The translations under genes were made by a program, and so were the position numbers. Shown here one piece after another: positions 21,368 to 32,721 of a stretch of 64,000 nucleotides of DNA. This stretch comes from Sugiyamaella lignohabitans (lineage: Eukaryota; Ascomycota; Dipodascomycetes; Dipodascales; Trichomonascaceae). Within the stretch, counting starts at the first letter, position 1, and every line of letters starts with the position of its first letter. The notes below the pieces were generated by a model that saw nothing but the letters and a program-made list of their open reading frames with translations, searched no databases and had not been told where the DNA came from. Location of the stretch: positions 682,001 to 746,000 of the forward strand of contig NC_031674.1 in the NCBI RefSeq assembly GCF_001640025.1, in the 5' to 3' direction.

Positions 21368-22744
21368 ATGTCTGAAAACAAAGTTCCAGCTGTAAGTACT
21401 TGACTGGGGGACGAGACCACTGGGGGGGAGAGAGAGACAGTGCCTCCGGCGGCTGGGGCGCTGCCCCAGACCCCGTTGTGCTCGCTTCGCGAGCTCCTGA
21501 GACCCTGGAGGGACCCTCCGACGCTCGACTCGAGCGAAGCGAGAGGAGCTACGGGGTCTGGGGCAGCGCCCCAGCCGCCGGAGGCAGGCCGACCCGTTTC
21601 CTAACCAATTCAGAACCAGTCATCTTCGTGGACTGCTTTTCTTAAAAGTATTGCCTCGTTCAATGGAGATCTGGCGTCATTGACTGCCCCTCCTTTTATT
21701 TTATCTCCGGTATCTTTGGTTGAATATTCGCAGTTCTGGTACGCCAATAATGAGCTTTTCACTGCTGCGTCCAAAGAACAAGATCCTGCCAAGCGTATGG
21801 TCCTGGTGCTCAAGTGGTTTATTGGCACTTTAAGAGGTCAGTACTGCTCGCGAAATGAAAAACTCGGATCTGAAAAGAAACCTTTGAACCCTTTCTTGGG
21901 TGAATTGTTTGTTGGGAAGTGGGCTGGTGATGCTGAGTCTGGTGAGACTGTTCTTGCTAGTGAACAGGTCAGTCACCATCCTCCTATCACCGGCTACAGT
22001 ATATGGAACGACAAGCATGGAGTGTATTTGAATGGTTACAACGGAATGAAGGCCCGTATCGCTACTACTACCATTTCAGTCAAACAGAATGGCCATGCTA
22101 CATACTACTTAAAGGCGTTTGACGAGACGTATATCATTTCTCTGCCGGCTCTTCATATCGAGGGAATCCTGTTTGGAGCTCCCTATGTTGAATTAGAGGG
22201 CAAGTCGTTTATCCACGGCTCGTCTGGTTACAGCGTGTCGATCGAGTACACTGGAAAGGGATACTTTTCAGGTAAGAAGAACTCGTTCAAGGCTAAAATC
22301 TACAAGGGCTCGGAAGATGCTGCTTTATACAGAGTATCTGGACAATGGAGCGAATCCAGCAAGATCAAGGATGAGAAGACCGGAGTCGAGACTCCATTCT
22401 TGGACTCGCTCAAAATCACTTCTGAGTCATTGCAAGTCAAGCCCGAGGCCGAGCAGTCCGAGCTCGAGTCGAGACGTGCCTGGTCAAAGGTGGCTGCTGC
22501 TATCAGAGAAGGCGACTATGAACTGATCCACCAGGAAAAGAGCAAGATCGAGAACGATCAACGTGAACTGCGAAAGACCGAGCAAGCCGAGGGCAAGACC
22601 TGGCCATCCAAATGGTTTGAAGAAGTGCCCGTCAGCAACGCTCCCGAGGTCTACCTCACCCTGTCAAAGGCCGCTGGTGTCGAGCCCGAGACCACCTGGA
22701 CCTTTGTTAGATCCAAGTTTGACGCCGCCGACGTCAAGCCCTAG
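21368..22744 (+). CDS. KES1: oxysterol-binding protein, Kes1/Osh4 type
   Basis: Cytosolic lipid-transfer protein exchanging sterol and PI4P between membranes. Two exons are inferred: 21368-21391 (MSENKVPA) and 21614-22744 (NQSSSWTAFLKSIASFNGDL onward), 384 aa. The donor is GCT|GTAAGT and the acceptor CTAACCAATTCAG|AAC, phase 0. The short-form ORD has no PH domain. It shows the lid helix, the GSEKKPLNPFLGELFVGKW block, the OSBP signature EQVSHHPP (residues 125-132), GYFSGKKNSFKA and the C-terminal ESRRAWSKV region. Colinearity with yeast Osh4 is close throughout. The 222-nt intron is mostly GC element E12. Identity as Kes1/Osh4-like is secure. Confidence 0.93.
21441..21586. repeat. GC element E12 (inverted pair) in the KES1 intron
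   Basis: The left half ends in a GCTCGC-TTC-GCGAGC hairpin; the right half is an inverted A. Both first-hairpin loops are GCT, a variant shared by the two arms and not seen in other copies. This points to pairing-driven correction or recent duplication of an arm. Confidence 0.95.
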
Positions 22745-22817
22745 ACACCCGTGCCTGCTACTAATACCGGTTATATAATGAAACTACTACATCCCCCTGA
22801 ATATTCCGGGTGAGTGC

Positions 22818-22955
22818 GCCTCCGGCGGCTGGGGCTGCGCCCCAGACCCCGCGGCTCCTCTCGCTGCGCTCGAGTCGTTGCGTCGGCGGTCCCGATCATC
22901 TCCTGCGAAGCAGGAGCAACCAGGGTCTGGGGCGGAGCCCCAGCCGTCGGAGGCA
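22818..22955. repeat. GC element E13 (A-spacer-B pair)
   Basis: 74 bp after the KES1 stop. Spacer begins TTGCGTCGGCGGTCCC, homologous to the E6 and E22 spacers. Loops are TGC (left) and TCC (right). Confidence 0.95.
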
Positions 22956-24164
22956 GACTCCCAAATGCGTTTAAAGCCCGTTTGGAGCGGTGAGTGTGGT
23001 CGGTTGAGTGTGGTTTATGTAGTTCTTATCTGGGGATCGTATATGCAGCGGGATGCACGATAAGGCGATAGACCGTTGAAGAGAAACGGGTATATTCAGG
23101 GGTCAGATGAAAATAAAAGTGAAAAATTAGATGAACAGGTCTGTTGGCAACAGTGGCGTCATAAAACAACACCCAGAGTAGAGAGTGGAGCAGCGACAAG
23201 GACCGAGTCACATGGCGACTAAATTCAAGTTCACAGGCTTCAGGGTCGCTAGACATCGAATCTGCAGTATTCACGCGACTAGACCTACGGTAAGGGACAA
23301 CAAGAGCCTCAGAGATCTAATAATTATTAACTATTTCAGGCCCTAGTGACAGGCTACAGTCTACAGACTGTAGAAAAAAAGCTACGGATCACTGGATTTA
23401 ATTACAGCATATTATTTATTGTCTACACAGTAACAACTGCAGGGTACAATACAGACTGGATACTGACTCTGGACACTAACTACAAAGTACTGGAGTAACT
23501 GAGTGCTATCTACCGACTGATTATACGAGCATACCCCAACTGCCCGATCGAAAACATGCTTTCATCACCCACAACAGGCTGTCTGCAGATAAGCTTGACC
23601 AGCAGGAGTTGTCTGAGAATGTAGAGCCAGCAGCAGCAGCAGCATCAGCAGCATCAGCATTCCACAGAGAGAGTACCACACCAGCAAACTCACCAAGAGA
23701 GAAACTCGCAGGGTAAGTGGTGGTAAGTTATTTTATAATGGCACAGCTACAGCTACAGCTACAGGTTCTATAGGAAGGAGTATGTGCAGTAGTGTAATAA
23801 TAGTCTGCCATCAGCGATTTGGCCCGCTAATGCACTCAACTGAAGAAATAGAGCCATGAATCGGGAAATCGAGGCTCCATTCTGCACGAGCGGGACTATT
23901 TTTTTATTGTTTTATATCTCAGTTAGTTCAATTCCAATCCACAAGCATAGTAGCACAGCGGCACCGACACCGTTATTGGCAGTTCGCAGTTTACAGGCGA
24001 CAGCGACGAGCTGCTACCCGAACCACTGCCATACTAATCAATCTATTTGCCGAGAACTGCAACAGAAATGTACCAAAACAGTACCAGAACTACAGCAGAA
24101 ATGGGCCAAAACGGTACCAACACAGCTCCATACTACAGGAAACATGGTACTTGCTCATGTAACA

Positions 24165-24235
24165 GCATCAGCGGCAGCAGCAGCAGCAGCATCGACAGCA
24201 GCAGCAGTAGCAGCAGCAGCAGTTGAAAAAGGAGT
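24165..24235. repeat. CAG/GCA trinucleotide block
   Basis: Imperfect CAG/GCA triplets interrupted by TCA and GTA. This makes the surrounding frames Ala- or Gln-rich. Confidence 0.85.
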
Positions 24236-24514
24236 AGTATCAGCAGCAGTCGCACCAATAGCGGTAGTAGTCGCGTCAGACCTCCTGTAGCAGCAAGTGC
24301 CGTGTCTCCTTAGCAACAACAACAACAGCAGCAGCAGCAGCATCAGCAGCAGAAGCACCAGCGGCAGCAGAACCGCGGGTAGCAAACATAGCACGAATCG
24401 CGCCTTTAGCGGTCACAGCAGCCCTCACACACCCAGACCCAGACACACAGGCCCGAAAACGGCCCCAAATGGCCCCACCACCCAAATAACACCCGCACCG
24501 CTGGCGGGCTGGCA

Positions 24515-24715
24515 TGCCTCCGGCGGCTGGGGCTATGCCCCAGACGCCGTGGCTCCTCTCGCTACGCTCGAGTCGGTTGCTAGGACCCTGGAGAGCCAAT
24601 CCACCGACCAATTGATCCATTACACCCTCCAAACACCGGGGAAAACCCCACGCCCGACTCGAGCGAAGCGAGAGGAGCCACGGGGTCTGGGGCGGAGCCC
24701 CAGCCGCCGGAGGCA
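24515..24715. repeat. GC element E14 (inverted A-A pair)
   Basis: The longest pair in the window (201 bp). Loops are TAT (left) and TCC (right) with intact stems. The inner sequence next to the right half (GGCGTGGGG, read inward) also occurs beside E5. Confidence 0.95.
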
Positions 24716-25415
24716 CTACCCCAGCACCCCAAGCAGCGCGCCGCACAGGTTGGGAGTTGGCTACTGTACATCATGGCATGGGCGTATATCAAGGAACCCG
24801 GCAAATCAGTTGCAGGGAAACAGCCATCACCCACGGCGACGGCCGTATATCCACACTTTAAAAACAGTGGCATATCCACCACTGTAAAGTTCCCACTGTT
24901 TTTTCTATTACTACACCAACTACACTACAACCACAGTGAGCTGTAGAGTATACACAACTAATAACTGAGCCCTGCAAAAAATATTATCGAGGTAAGTACA
25001 AGAATGAAGTGTGAACATCAGCACCTGGATACATAATACCAAGTAGACAGTGGGTACACAGTCAATACAACAACAGCAATTGCACTTGAACAAGACTGAA
25101 GATTTTTTAAGAACAAGGACCAGACAGCATTTTTGCTGTTTGTTGTTGTACACATAGTGACTAGGAGTTTTTTTTGTTGTTTGGTTGTTTGAACTGCCAA
25201 AGACACGACTTTATTCTATATCTTAGTCGGATTATGATATTGTTGTGGTTAATTGGTTTAATAATCATATGAGAAAACTCTTTTATTGGTCGAATTGACA
25301 CGGTTTTTTATTTCTGGTCAAGATGGATGTGTGGTTGGAGGTCTGGGTTACTGTCTAGTTTAGTTAGACAGTAATGGCGACTGAACACCACCAGACTGTT
25401 CATTGATGTAATCGC

Positions 25416-25441
25416 TGCTGCTGTTGTTGTTGTTGTTGTTA
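25416..25441 (+). repeat. GCTGTT/GTT microsatellite
   Basis: Short run of GCT then GTT triplets in non-coding DNA. Confidence 0.85.
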
Positions 25442-26737
25442 GCTGGTACAAATATATACTACTGTCTACTTAGAATTGGGAGCTAGTTTTGGGTGGTGTT
25501 GTCGAGACGGAAATGAGAGAAGTCAAACTGGTGAAATTGGGGTTGCAGTTTACAATTGGAATCTGGTGTTACTTGGTTTGTGGATATATGTTATACCTTT
25601 GAGTTGCTCGCTTTGCAATACGAAAGTATTATTGCTATTATTATTACGACTGGAACAGCCGACTCGTGCTTTCTGATTGTAATTGGGGATATTGATACCA
25701 CTATTAGGACTGCGTTTGAAACTGCATCACATACAGTCGTTACTCGTTCACTATCAATTGTCACTGAACAACAGTGAACTGAACAAGTACTCAAACTATT
25801 AATTACCCTATATTATTTCTATCTGTCTATTTGCCCACTGGTTCAACAGACTCAATTGAAATATACCGGGCATTATCTAATTATCTATTCGACCATTCGA
25901 CAGCTTTTCTGTTCGATAAGTCAACACACACACAAAACAAGACTGGTTACGCGTTATCAGCTCAGCTGTAGCCAGGACGACTAGGACTATCAGGAACAGC
26001 AGTATATCTGACCGTTGACAGTCGCGTCAACACGGCAGGATGCCGCAATCTTATTGCATACACTATATAGTGTAGAAACAATGGCAGTGGAATACCAGAA
26101 CTCTACTCGAAGAACAAGTATAGTACTTCGCTTCGACGAACAGCAGCAGCAGCAGCAGCATTGATTTTCAAGGGCCTAATTTGGGGGTATGGCCTTAGAC
26201 CCCATTTTTGGCTCCCCAAAGTGGGTTAGACGATCATTTCCAATCATGGCATTGGAAAACTCCCAACCGATTGCAGCTGGTGTTCTCTGATGTACAGACA
26301 GCAGTGTTTGATTTAGCACGTTAGCTCACTAAACGAGCTTGCATTTTTTACTACAAGCTTACGAATACCCACGCCCACGCCCACACTGGTGCTGGTGCTG
26401 CTACAGCTATCACTGCAAATTCCTATTGCCCCCACTCTGATATCGATTACTCGATACAATCATAGCATACCATTCATTCACAGCCATTACATTCCACAAA
26501 CCAGATAACAGTACCATACCAGATTCACTTGTGCATACTACAGAATGATCGATACGATGATTATGGTATAAATTTACGTGATGAAATGTCACATGACAAT
26601 AATGTCGTGGTACTTCGGTTATCCATGTATAATCAGTACTTGGCAGAATCTCAGAACAAGTCTCGTGACATCCCCCAGAAACGCAATGCTGTCGCGCACC
26701 AACCCCTGACCAACTGTTCTATCACACTCCCGACGCC

Positions 26738-26798
26738 CGACTCGAGCGTAGCGAGAGGAGCAGTGGGGTCTGGGGCGCAGCCCCAGCCGCCGGAGGCA
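26738..26798 (-). repeat. GC element E15 (A half) upstream of NHP6
   Basis: 61-bp inverted A half, loop TGC, ending 43 bp before the NHP6 start codon. One substitution in the second hairpin (GAGCGTAGCGAG). Confidence 0.95.
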
Positions 26799-26841
26799 CA
26801 CCCCCTCCCCCAGTGTATAACAGTCACTAACAGAGCCAAAG

Positions 26842-27147
26842 ATGCCCAAGGAACCCGGTAGACGTCGTACTAAGGAGGAGATCCGCAAGAAGAAGAAGGA
26901 CCCCAACGCTCCTAAGCGTGCCTTGTCGGCTTATATGTACTTTGCCAACGAGAACAGAGACAATATCAAGAACGAGAACCCCGATATCTCGTTCGGCCAA
27001 ATTGGTAAGGTTCTCGGAGAACAATGGAAGGCTTTGACTGACGCCGAGAAGGTGCCCTACGAGGCCAAGGCTACTCAGGACAAGAAGCGTTACGAAGAAG
27101 AAAAGGCAGCCTACCAGGCCAGCAAAGCCCAAGAGTACTCTGAATAA
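26842..27147 (+). CDS. NHP6: Nhp6-type HMG-box chromatin protein
   Basis: Small non-sequence-specific HMG-box protein that bends DNA and assists FACT and transcription initiation. 101 aa with a basic N-terminal arm ([19 protein letters not shown]) and a single HMG box ([19 protein letters not shown], then [16 protein letters not shown]) that fills the rest, as in yeast Nhp6A/B. The ATG lies 10 nt after a CTAAC, in a context (AGAGCCAAAG|ATG) that could be a leader-intron acceptor. GC element E15 lies just upstream. The C-terminal YSE end is short and acidic. Confidence 0.95.
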   Translation: MPKEPGRRRTKEEIRKKKKDPNAPKRALSAYMYFANENRDNIKNENPDISFGQIGKVLGEQWKALTDAEKVPYEAKATQDKKRYEEEKAAYQASKAQEYSE

Positions 27148-27875
27148 AAGAAAGCAATCAATCAATAATCGATGGATCAAGCAACCAATCCCGTCGGCCG
27201 CCACTTGCTCCGCCAGGTGGGTGTTGATATTTGATTGTTGTTTATAACTTTTTTATTACTATCTTGCTATTTGTTGTTGTTGCTAATGTTTGTCAAATGA
27301 TATTGGAGTCAAACTGCGGGTTGTTTTTTTCTTAACGGTTTTTATTACTTTTTATTATTATTATTGTGGTTAGTCTTGTTTTATTTTAATGTTAAATGTT
27401 CCAATTGAAGCTTGACTTTTTGGTGTGTCTGCCTCCGGCGGCTGGGGCTCTGCCCCAGACCCCGTGGCTCCTCTCGCTGCGCTCGAGTCGGGTTCGATCG
27501 GGTGAGGGCTTCGCTGGGTGGTGTAGAATAAAAACGGGGATAGCTGGAACGAAACGTGATAGTATCTTGACCAGGGTCATTTACTAGTGAACAGGTTCGT
27601 TACAGCAGAATTAGAGCTGAGGAAGATGGAGAAGACTACAGAATTCATAACAGATAACAGCATTGGTATTATATTGTGTGAGCAATTACAGTGGTGTCTA
27701 ACTAAGAAGGAGCTATAATAGTAAATGAGCAACGTCTCTGTACCACTCTGCACCATTCAAAGGAGGACACTTAAGAGTCGGCTTCATCAGAAATAGCGGG
27801 AGCAGAGAGATGGTTCAAGGGCCGACTCAATTGTCAGACCGATAGCACAACAGATAAAAATAAAAACAATGTTAA
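27148..27875. other. intergenic between convergent NHP6 and the ubiquitin protease
   Basis: T-rich NHP6 3' flank, then GC element E16. No gene seen. Confidence 0.5.
27430..27490 (+). repeat. GC element E16 (A half)
   Basis: 61-bp A half with hairpin loop TCT and an intact GGGGC/GCCCC stem. Confidence 0.95.
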
Positions 27876-30395
27876 TTATGTAAGTCTTTCATAGAAGAGG
27901 AGATATGCACCCGATTCTTCGCGGAGAACTTCTTTAGTAGTACACTCCCATACCTTGTCATCACTGACCTTCCACCATTCGTGGTGACTTGGCGGCGAGA
28001 CGTTTTGTTGTACAGAGAGGAGGGTGGGCGTTGGCGAGCGTGTTGGGGTTGTCGGAGCCGTGAAGACTGGGCGTTTTGTTCCATTCAAGGTAGCCGCTGA
28101 CAGCGGAACAGCACGAATTGCGTCAAGACTAATTTCTGCTGAAGCAAATTCGCTGATTGACACACTTGCTGGAGATGGCATCGACCGGTCTGCTGGATAT
28201 GGCAGGGGAATTGCTGATGGTGGAGGTGAGAGCGCCGGAGATGAAGGTGTATCAGCAGTCAGTCGAAGAGGAGCTGATGCCGCGGATACCCCAGAAATGG
28301 ATGATGATGCGCTGGATAACGTCACATTATCAGATGCAAGTGAAGGAGCAGGTGATTGAGAGTCCCCAGTGGTTGCCGAGGATGAGAATGCAGTTTCAGG
28401 GATTGACGAAGATGGTGTCGTTATCGTTGTCAATGGAGATGATGGTGTCGTGGACATCGTGTAGTTCGTGATCTCAGTAGCAGATGATTTAGTGGTGATG
28501 GACGACGAGGCTCCAGAGCTTGAATTGGATGAATTCATTGAAGCAATAGTAGGCGACGAGGCCACTGGAGTCGCTGTAGCCGTAGGCACTGCGGCCGTAC
28601 CTCCATAGTTACCATTAATGGCACCAGTGGCCAAGTCTAGACGAGGAGACGAATTAGCACTTATCGTACCAGCGGTGCTAGCTGTTGTAGCAAGTTGTCT
28701 AGGTGTTGGAGTGGCTGATTGAGCAGTTCCAGTTCCAGTCCCAGATCCTTGAAATGATGACACAGACGGTGTCTGCTGTTTGTGAAGTCGCAGTCCCTTT
28801 TTAATTTCTCGATCCTTTTCATCCTCATCCAACATTTGTAGAATATCACGCCATGTATCTAAATTCTTACGCCTGAAACACTCATAGTGGCCCATCTGAT
28901 GGGTACCTTTGTGACGAATCATGGCCATGAGCTTGTATCTTATAATGTTTCCAGTTTCATTCTCTGTTAACTCGATAAACTCTTTGGTAGATACCTTGCA
29001 CGAATTACGCGATGCACCAAACCCACCGTATATAGATCGTGATAGATGAATAGCCAATACATCAGGAAGCCTATGGAATCTAGTCGACTTGGCTATTGGG
29101 CTAACAATGTTCTTCGGTAGTTTGTCTTCCAACTCAGATGGAAGCTTCGAGGGATCAGATAAGTATTGTTTGAACTGGTCGCCATTTTTCATCATACTCG
29201 CATGCTTAAGTCGACACAGTTGACATCCGTAGTCTTGGATATACTCAGGACTTGATAATCCGTCAAGCAAATCCGTTAGTTGTGCAGACTTTTTCTGTGG
29301 TACCATCAATGAAAGCACTAAAAATGCAGATGGGGTGGCTGGTGGAGAGTATCCACATCGCGAACATGTGATTCGGTCGATTGTGGATCCTGAAAATGCA
29401 AACGACTTGGGTGCTTCTTGCTCACTTTCCAACTCGGCATCCTCAAGTGGTGATGGGTGAGAGGCTGCAATGTTACCCCATATAGACTGTTTCTCGGTTC
29501 GTGACCGTGATTCTTTGACTATTTTGTCGTACTCATTCTCAAGTGTCTCAAGGATAAGGTGGAGCAGTTCATGTGCATCATGCTGGTTGCGAGATATACG
29601 AGACTTGTATATTTTTTCAAGCACGCCAAGGAATGTCCATGGTGACAGAGTCTTAGGAACCAGAATAGGTTCATTTAACTCTTTAATTATTCTCAATAAT
29701 GCATTTGATAGTAGAGGCGTCAGTGTTTGTGCGTTTGATGCAGGCATACTGGCTCCATACCCTCCAGACGGCGACTTTGGTGTGACAGCAGTCGCAATTT
29801 GGGCAGATGGTGTTGTAGGTCTTGTTGGAATATCAGTTGTAGCACCAGAGTTATTGGTATTAGTTTTAGCAGAGGATGCTGGAGTAGCGGTACCACCAGC
29901 AGCCGGAGAATCAGCAATTGCTACAGCAGGTTGTGAGTCGGGTGTCTGAGGAAGACTTTTCTCAGTCGAGCTTGCCAACTTTCTTTTCTCGGCAGTCGTA
30001 TTTCCTGGCACAGATGTTCCTGGTACAGACATCCTCACAGCATCTGGATTACTAAGTGCTATAGCGGCAGCGTTGAGCTGCAGCAAATAGTCCACCAGCC
30101 CCGGAACAGCTGCCAGAGCTTGAATATTCGAATTAGCAAAACAGTCATTGGCTCGGTTGGTTAAACCCACTGTGTACTTGCCGGATTTTTTCTTCCTTCT
30201 GAGGACATTCATTTTATGGCCTCGCTTTCCCCCAAAGATTGGTACAACTAAGCTCAATGGATTCCAGGTATCGATTTGTTCGTATAAACTAGGGAGCAAA
30301 ATGTAAGCAAGGCTTCCAATTCCAAATAAATATATCAGCGACTTTGTCCAGTGTTGAACATCAGGTGCTGTAGATGTGTACAAAGAGTGGGTCAT
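27876..30395 (-). CDS. membrane-anchored ubiquitin-specific protease (Ubp1/Ubp16/USP30-like)
   Basis: Deubiquitinating cysteine protease of the USP (C19) family. The start is the ATG at 30395 (MTHSLYTSTAPDVQHW), giving 839 aa. A transmembrane segment (about residues 19-37, SLIYLFGIGSLAYILLPSL) near the N-terminus is followed by basic residues, the layout of organelle-anchored Ubp1/Ubp16/USP30. The Cys box reads GLTNRANDCFANSNIQAL with catalytic Cys at about residue 85. It has ANDC where most USPs have GNTC, as in some Ubp16-like proteins. Zinc-ribbon cysteines (CSRCGYSP, CQLCRLKH) are present. The His box GHYECFRR (His about 503) is separated from the final WWKVSDDKVWECT by about 290 residues of Ser/Thr/Ala-rich low complexity. 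Ubp1 (ER) versus Ubp16 (mitochondrial surface) cannot be settled here. No intron. Confidence 0.82.
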   Translation of the reverse strand: MTHSLYTSTAPDVQHWTKSLIYLFGIGSLAYILLPSLYEQIDTWNPLSLVVPIFGGKRGHKMNVLRRKKKSGKYTVGLTNRANDCFANSNIQALAAVPGLVDYLLQLNAAAIALSNPDAVRMSVPGTSVPGNTTAEKRKLASSTEKSLPQTPDSQPAVAIADSPAAGGTATPASSAKTNTNNSGATTDIPTRPTTPSAQIATAVTPKSPSGGYGASMPASNAQTLTPLLSNALLRIIKELNEPILVPKTLSPWTFLGVLEKIYKSRISRNQHDAHELLHLILETLENEYDKIVKESRSRTEKQSIWGNIAASHPSPLEDAELESEQEAPKSFAFSGSTIDRITCSRCGYSPPATPSAFLVLSLMVPQKKSAQLTDLLDGLSSPEYIQDYGCQLCRLKHASMMKNGDQFKQYLSDPSKLPSELEDKLPKNIVSPIAKSTRFHRLPDVLAIHLSRSIYGGFGASRNSCKVSTKEFIELTENETGNIIRYKLMAMIRHKGTHQMGHYECFRRKNLDTWRDILQMLDEDEKDREIKKGLRLHKQQTPSVSSFQGSGTGTGTAQSATPTPRQLATTASTAGTISANSSPRLDLATGAINGNYGGTAAVPTATATPVASSPTIASMNSSNSSSGASSSITTKSSATEITNYTMSTTPSSPLTTITTPSSSIPETAFSSSATTGDSQSPAPSLASDNVTLSSASSSISGVSAASAPLRLTADTPSSPALSPPPSAIPLPYPADRSMPSPASVSISEFASAEISLDAIRAVPLSAATLNGTKRPVFTAPTTPTRSPTPTLLSVQQNVSPPSHHEWWKVSDDKVWECTTKEVLREESGAYLLFYERLT

Positions 30396-31752
30396 ATAGT
30401 CCACCAGGTCGTTATCTGATATCTACCTCTAATACCCCGCACTATCAAAAAAACCCCAATCCAATATATATGATCCAAAATACAAACTGATAACACTTTC
30501 AGGCAGCAATGTAAACAGAAAACGTGTTATTACTACGGCAATCAGCCAAATAATCCAATGAATGAAGTTCTAATTATCACAACTTTAGCCAAAAATACGA
30601 GCCAGTGAACCAAGCGCCGTGGAAAATTCGTGCCGTAGATGACAAGATAATAAATCAAGAGTCAAGTCAATTCGATATCAGTAATAATCTTTTAGGAAAA
30701 AAGAAGCTAATTATAGTCAGGATTTAATTTGGACCCAAGGAAACGTAATTAGAAATACCGGTTAAAGGTAATTGTCCGGTGCACCAGTGTCAGATAAACG
30801 AGGCCAGATATTTGATTTCCGCAGTACTGCCGACGCTTTTTTGTTCTTATTAGTGGATTGTCGTACACCGAGTCTAAAGTTGGACTCAAGTTACCAATCA
30901 AGTGCAAAAGTGTAATATAAATGGATTCCCAGACTATCCGAAATGTTTGGTCTTCATCAGATCACTTTTCCGATTTCTGTTCAATCTAACCTAATCACTA
31001 ACATAGTTAAGCTAAGTCTAAGTCTAAGGTTCCCAAGATCTTCAGCCGCGATTACGCCCGACCCCACGGCTCATCTGAGAGCCCTAACCCAAGACATGGG
31101 GTAACCGTATTTCCACTGCCAAAATTTGAACAAACCGGTCTCAGAACTGCTGTTTCCTGTTGCACCCAGATGGAAGTCCTGACACTGGTGGCTGAGCCCA
31201 AGACCGGTTGGCCTTGCTTCACAGGAGAGAAGGTGGTTTCGTAAAGTTCCCATAGTGATCCGATCCGAGGAACTGTTTGATAGACCGAGATCCACAAGAA
31301 ACTAAAAGAACTGACCAGCCAAGTGTAGATATGAACAGCTGGTACCGTGTGAATTGAGTGTGGGGAGCCGGAGATGCTGCGAGGAGTGAACATGCAGGGT
31401 CCTCAACGGTTGTTAAATGGACCCTGCCGATGCGACGCAGGAGCAGGAGCCGCCGAGCGGCTAGCGCGAATCAGATGCAGCTGATTATTATACGATATAG
31501 ATCTGACTGTCGGCCTGTTCATTCATTTTACAGGGGGTGAATTCTTGTGACTTATTTTCGGACTTCCAGATCTATGAGGTTGTTGATGAAAACCTGTATA
31601 TAGAGATTTCTGCCACGTCTCCGACTGCTGCTTGCTCAGCATTTTAAACTTCTCATAAAAAAAACGCATTCAAGACCCTATCTTGCCTCCCCTCGACTCG
31701 ACCAGGTCCATTCCCTTCGCATTTTCCTCAAAATCAAAAAGACTTTCTCGAG
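30396..31752. other. intergenic, divergent promoter region
   Basis: No supported gene between the protease and the cytochrome b5 gene. The stretch 31050-31460 is GC-richer and opens frames of about 100 codons on both strands with no recognisable motif. It contains no intact GC element, only scattered fragments such as GCGACGCAGGAGCAGGAG. Confidence 0.5.
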
Positions 31753-32476
31753 ATGTCAGAACAGCCACAGCTGGGTCCTCCGCCTGACCGCAAAAAAATG
31801 CTGGCACCACCACCTGGCAACGCCCAGTCCACACTCTTCCCCAGCATAAACTCGGCCCAACGAGCATCAGGCTCACGAGCTATCAGCGGTCCTCAACCAG
31901 CGGCCGCGGCTCGTCGTAAAAAAGTAGCCCTCCAACCAGGCCACTCGGCGCTTGACTGGGCCAATCTTCGAAATTCGGGGGCTAATCTCAGGGTAGGTAC
32001 CTGTTCGCCTCCGGCGGCTGGGGCTGCGCCCCAGACCCCGCTGCTCCTCTCGCTGCGCTCGAGTCGGGTTTCGGGCGTCCCCTTTAAAGGTTCTCGGGGT
32101 CTTTCTGATGCCTCGGGTGACGACTCGAGCGGAGCGAGAGGAGCTACGGGGTCTGGGGCGGAGCCTCAGCCGACGGAGGCACACTCCCCAGTCCCGTATA
32201 GTGATACTAACAGGTTTTCAGGGAGTTGATACACCGCAGTTGTTGCGGGTTTCTCGTGAAGAACTCGCCAAGCACAATACTCGTGAAGATGCATGGACGG
32301 CTTTGGGAGGAAAGGTGTATAATCTGACTCCGTATGTGTCGTTTCACCCGGGTGGTGAGCGTGATGTGATGCGGTGTGCTGGAAAGGATGGCACCAGGCT
32401 CTTCCAGTCGACCCACGCTTGGGTGAACTACGAGCACATGCTCGACAAGTGCCTGGTGGGGTTCTATATCCCATAA
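31753..32476 (+). CDS. IRC21: cytochrome b5-domain protein, Irc21-like
   Basis: Haem-binding electron carrier of the Irc21 group. Two exons are inferred: 31753-31992 and 32222-32476, joining to 164 aa. The donor is AGG|GTAGGT and the acceptor ACTAACAGGTTTTCAG|GGA, phase 0. The N-terminal ~60 residues are Pro/Ala-rich and disordered, followed by PGHSALDWANLRNSG, the conserved linker of Irc21 proteins. The b5 fold is in exon 2, with axial histidines in FHPGG (His122) and THAWVN (His145). There is no C-terminal membrane anchor. The 229-nt intron consists mainly of GC element E17. The Irc21 assignment rests on the linker plus the b5 domain and is good. Confidence 0.88.
32007..32181. repeat. GC element E17 (inverted A-A pair) in the IRC21 intron
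   Basis: Starts 14 nt after the donor site. Loops are TGC and TCC, with small changes in the right terminal arm (CAGCCGACGGAGGCA). Subtracting it leaves a 54-nt intron. Confidence 0.95.
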
Positions 32477-32666
32477 TTGCATGAGCCCTCTGATAAAGGG
32501 ACAAAATCTGATAGAATCGAATCATAGAAAGCTGATATGTTTTGCGTTCGAGCTACATCTTACTTCAAGTGAGACCAGTTGAGATTTCTTATTTGGCAGG
32601 GCTGCCAAAAACATTTAGCTGAGATGCCTTGAACCACCCCCGTAACCGTTTGACGGTCCTAGCCAT

Positions 32667-32721
32667 CTCCTGCGAAGCAGGAGCTACGGGGTCTGGGGCA
32701 GAGCCCCAGCCGCCGGAGGCA
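32667..32721 (-). repeat. GC element E18 (B half, remnant of an A-B pair)
   Basis: Inverted B half, loop TCT. The preceding bases TTTGACGGTCCTAGCCAT match the A-B spacer of E6 and E22, so the A half was probably lost. Confidence 0.93.

Larger units (their letters stand above)
22745..26841. other. long gene-free, repeat-rich region
   Basis: Contains GC elements E13, E14 and E15, CAG/GCA blocks (about 23625-23665 and 24165-24235), GTT repeats (about 25416-25441) and direct repeats such as CAGCTACAGCTACAG near 23745-23765. Frames of 60-200 codons here are poly-Ala/Gln repeats or translated GC elements. The right part is the NHP6 promoter and perhaps a long leader intron. Confidence 0.55.

Noticed and set aside
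23856..24887. Ala-rich 144-codon frame and 196-codon frame
   Set aside because: Built from CAG/GCA repeats and element E14. No domain and no splice context.
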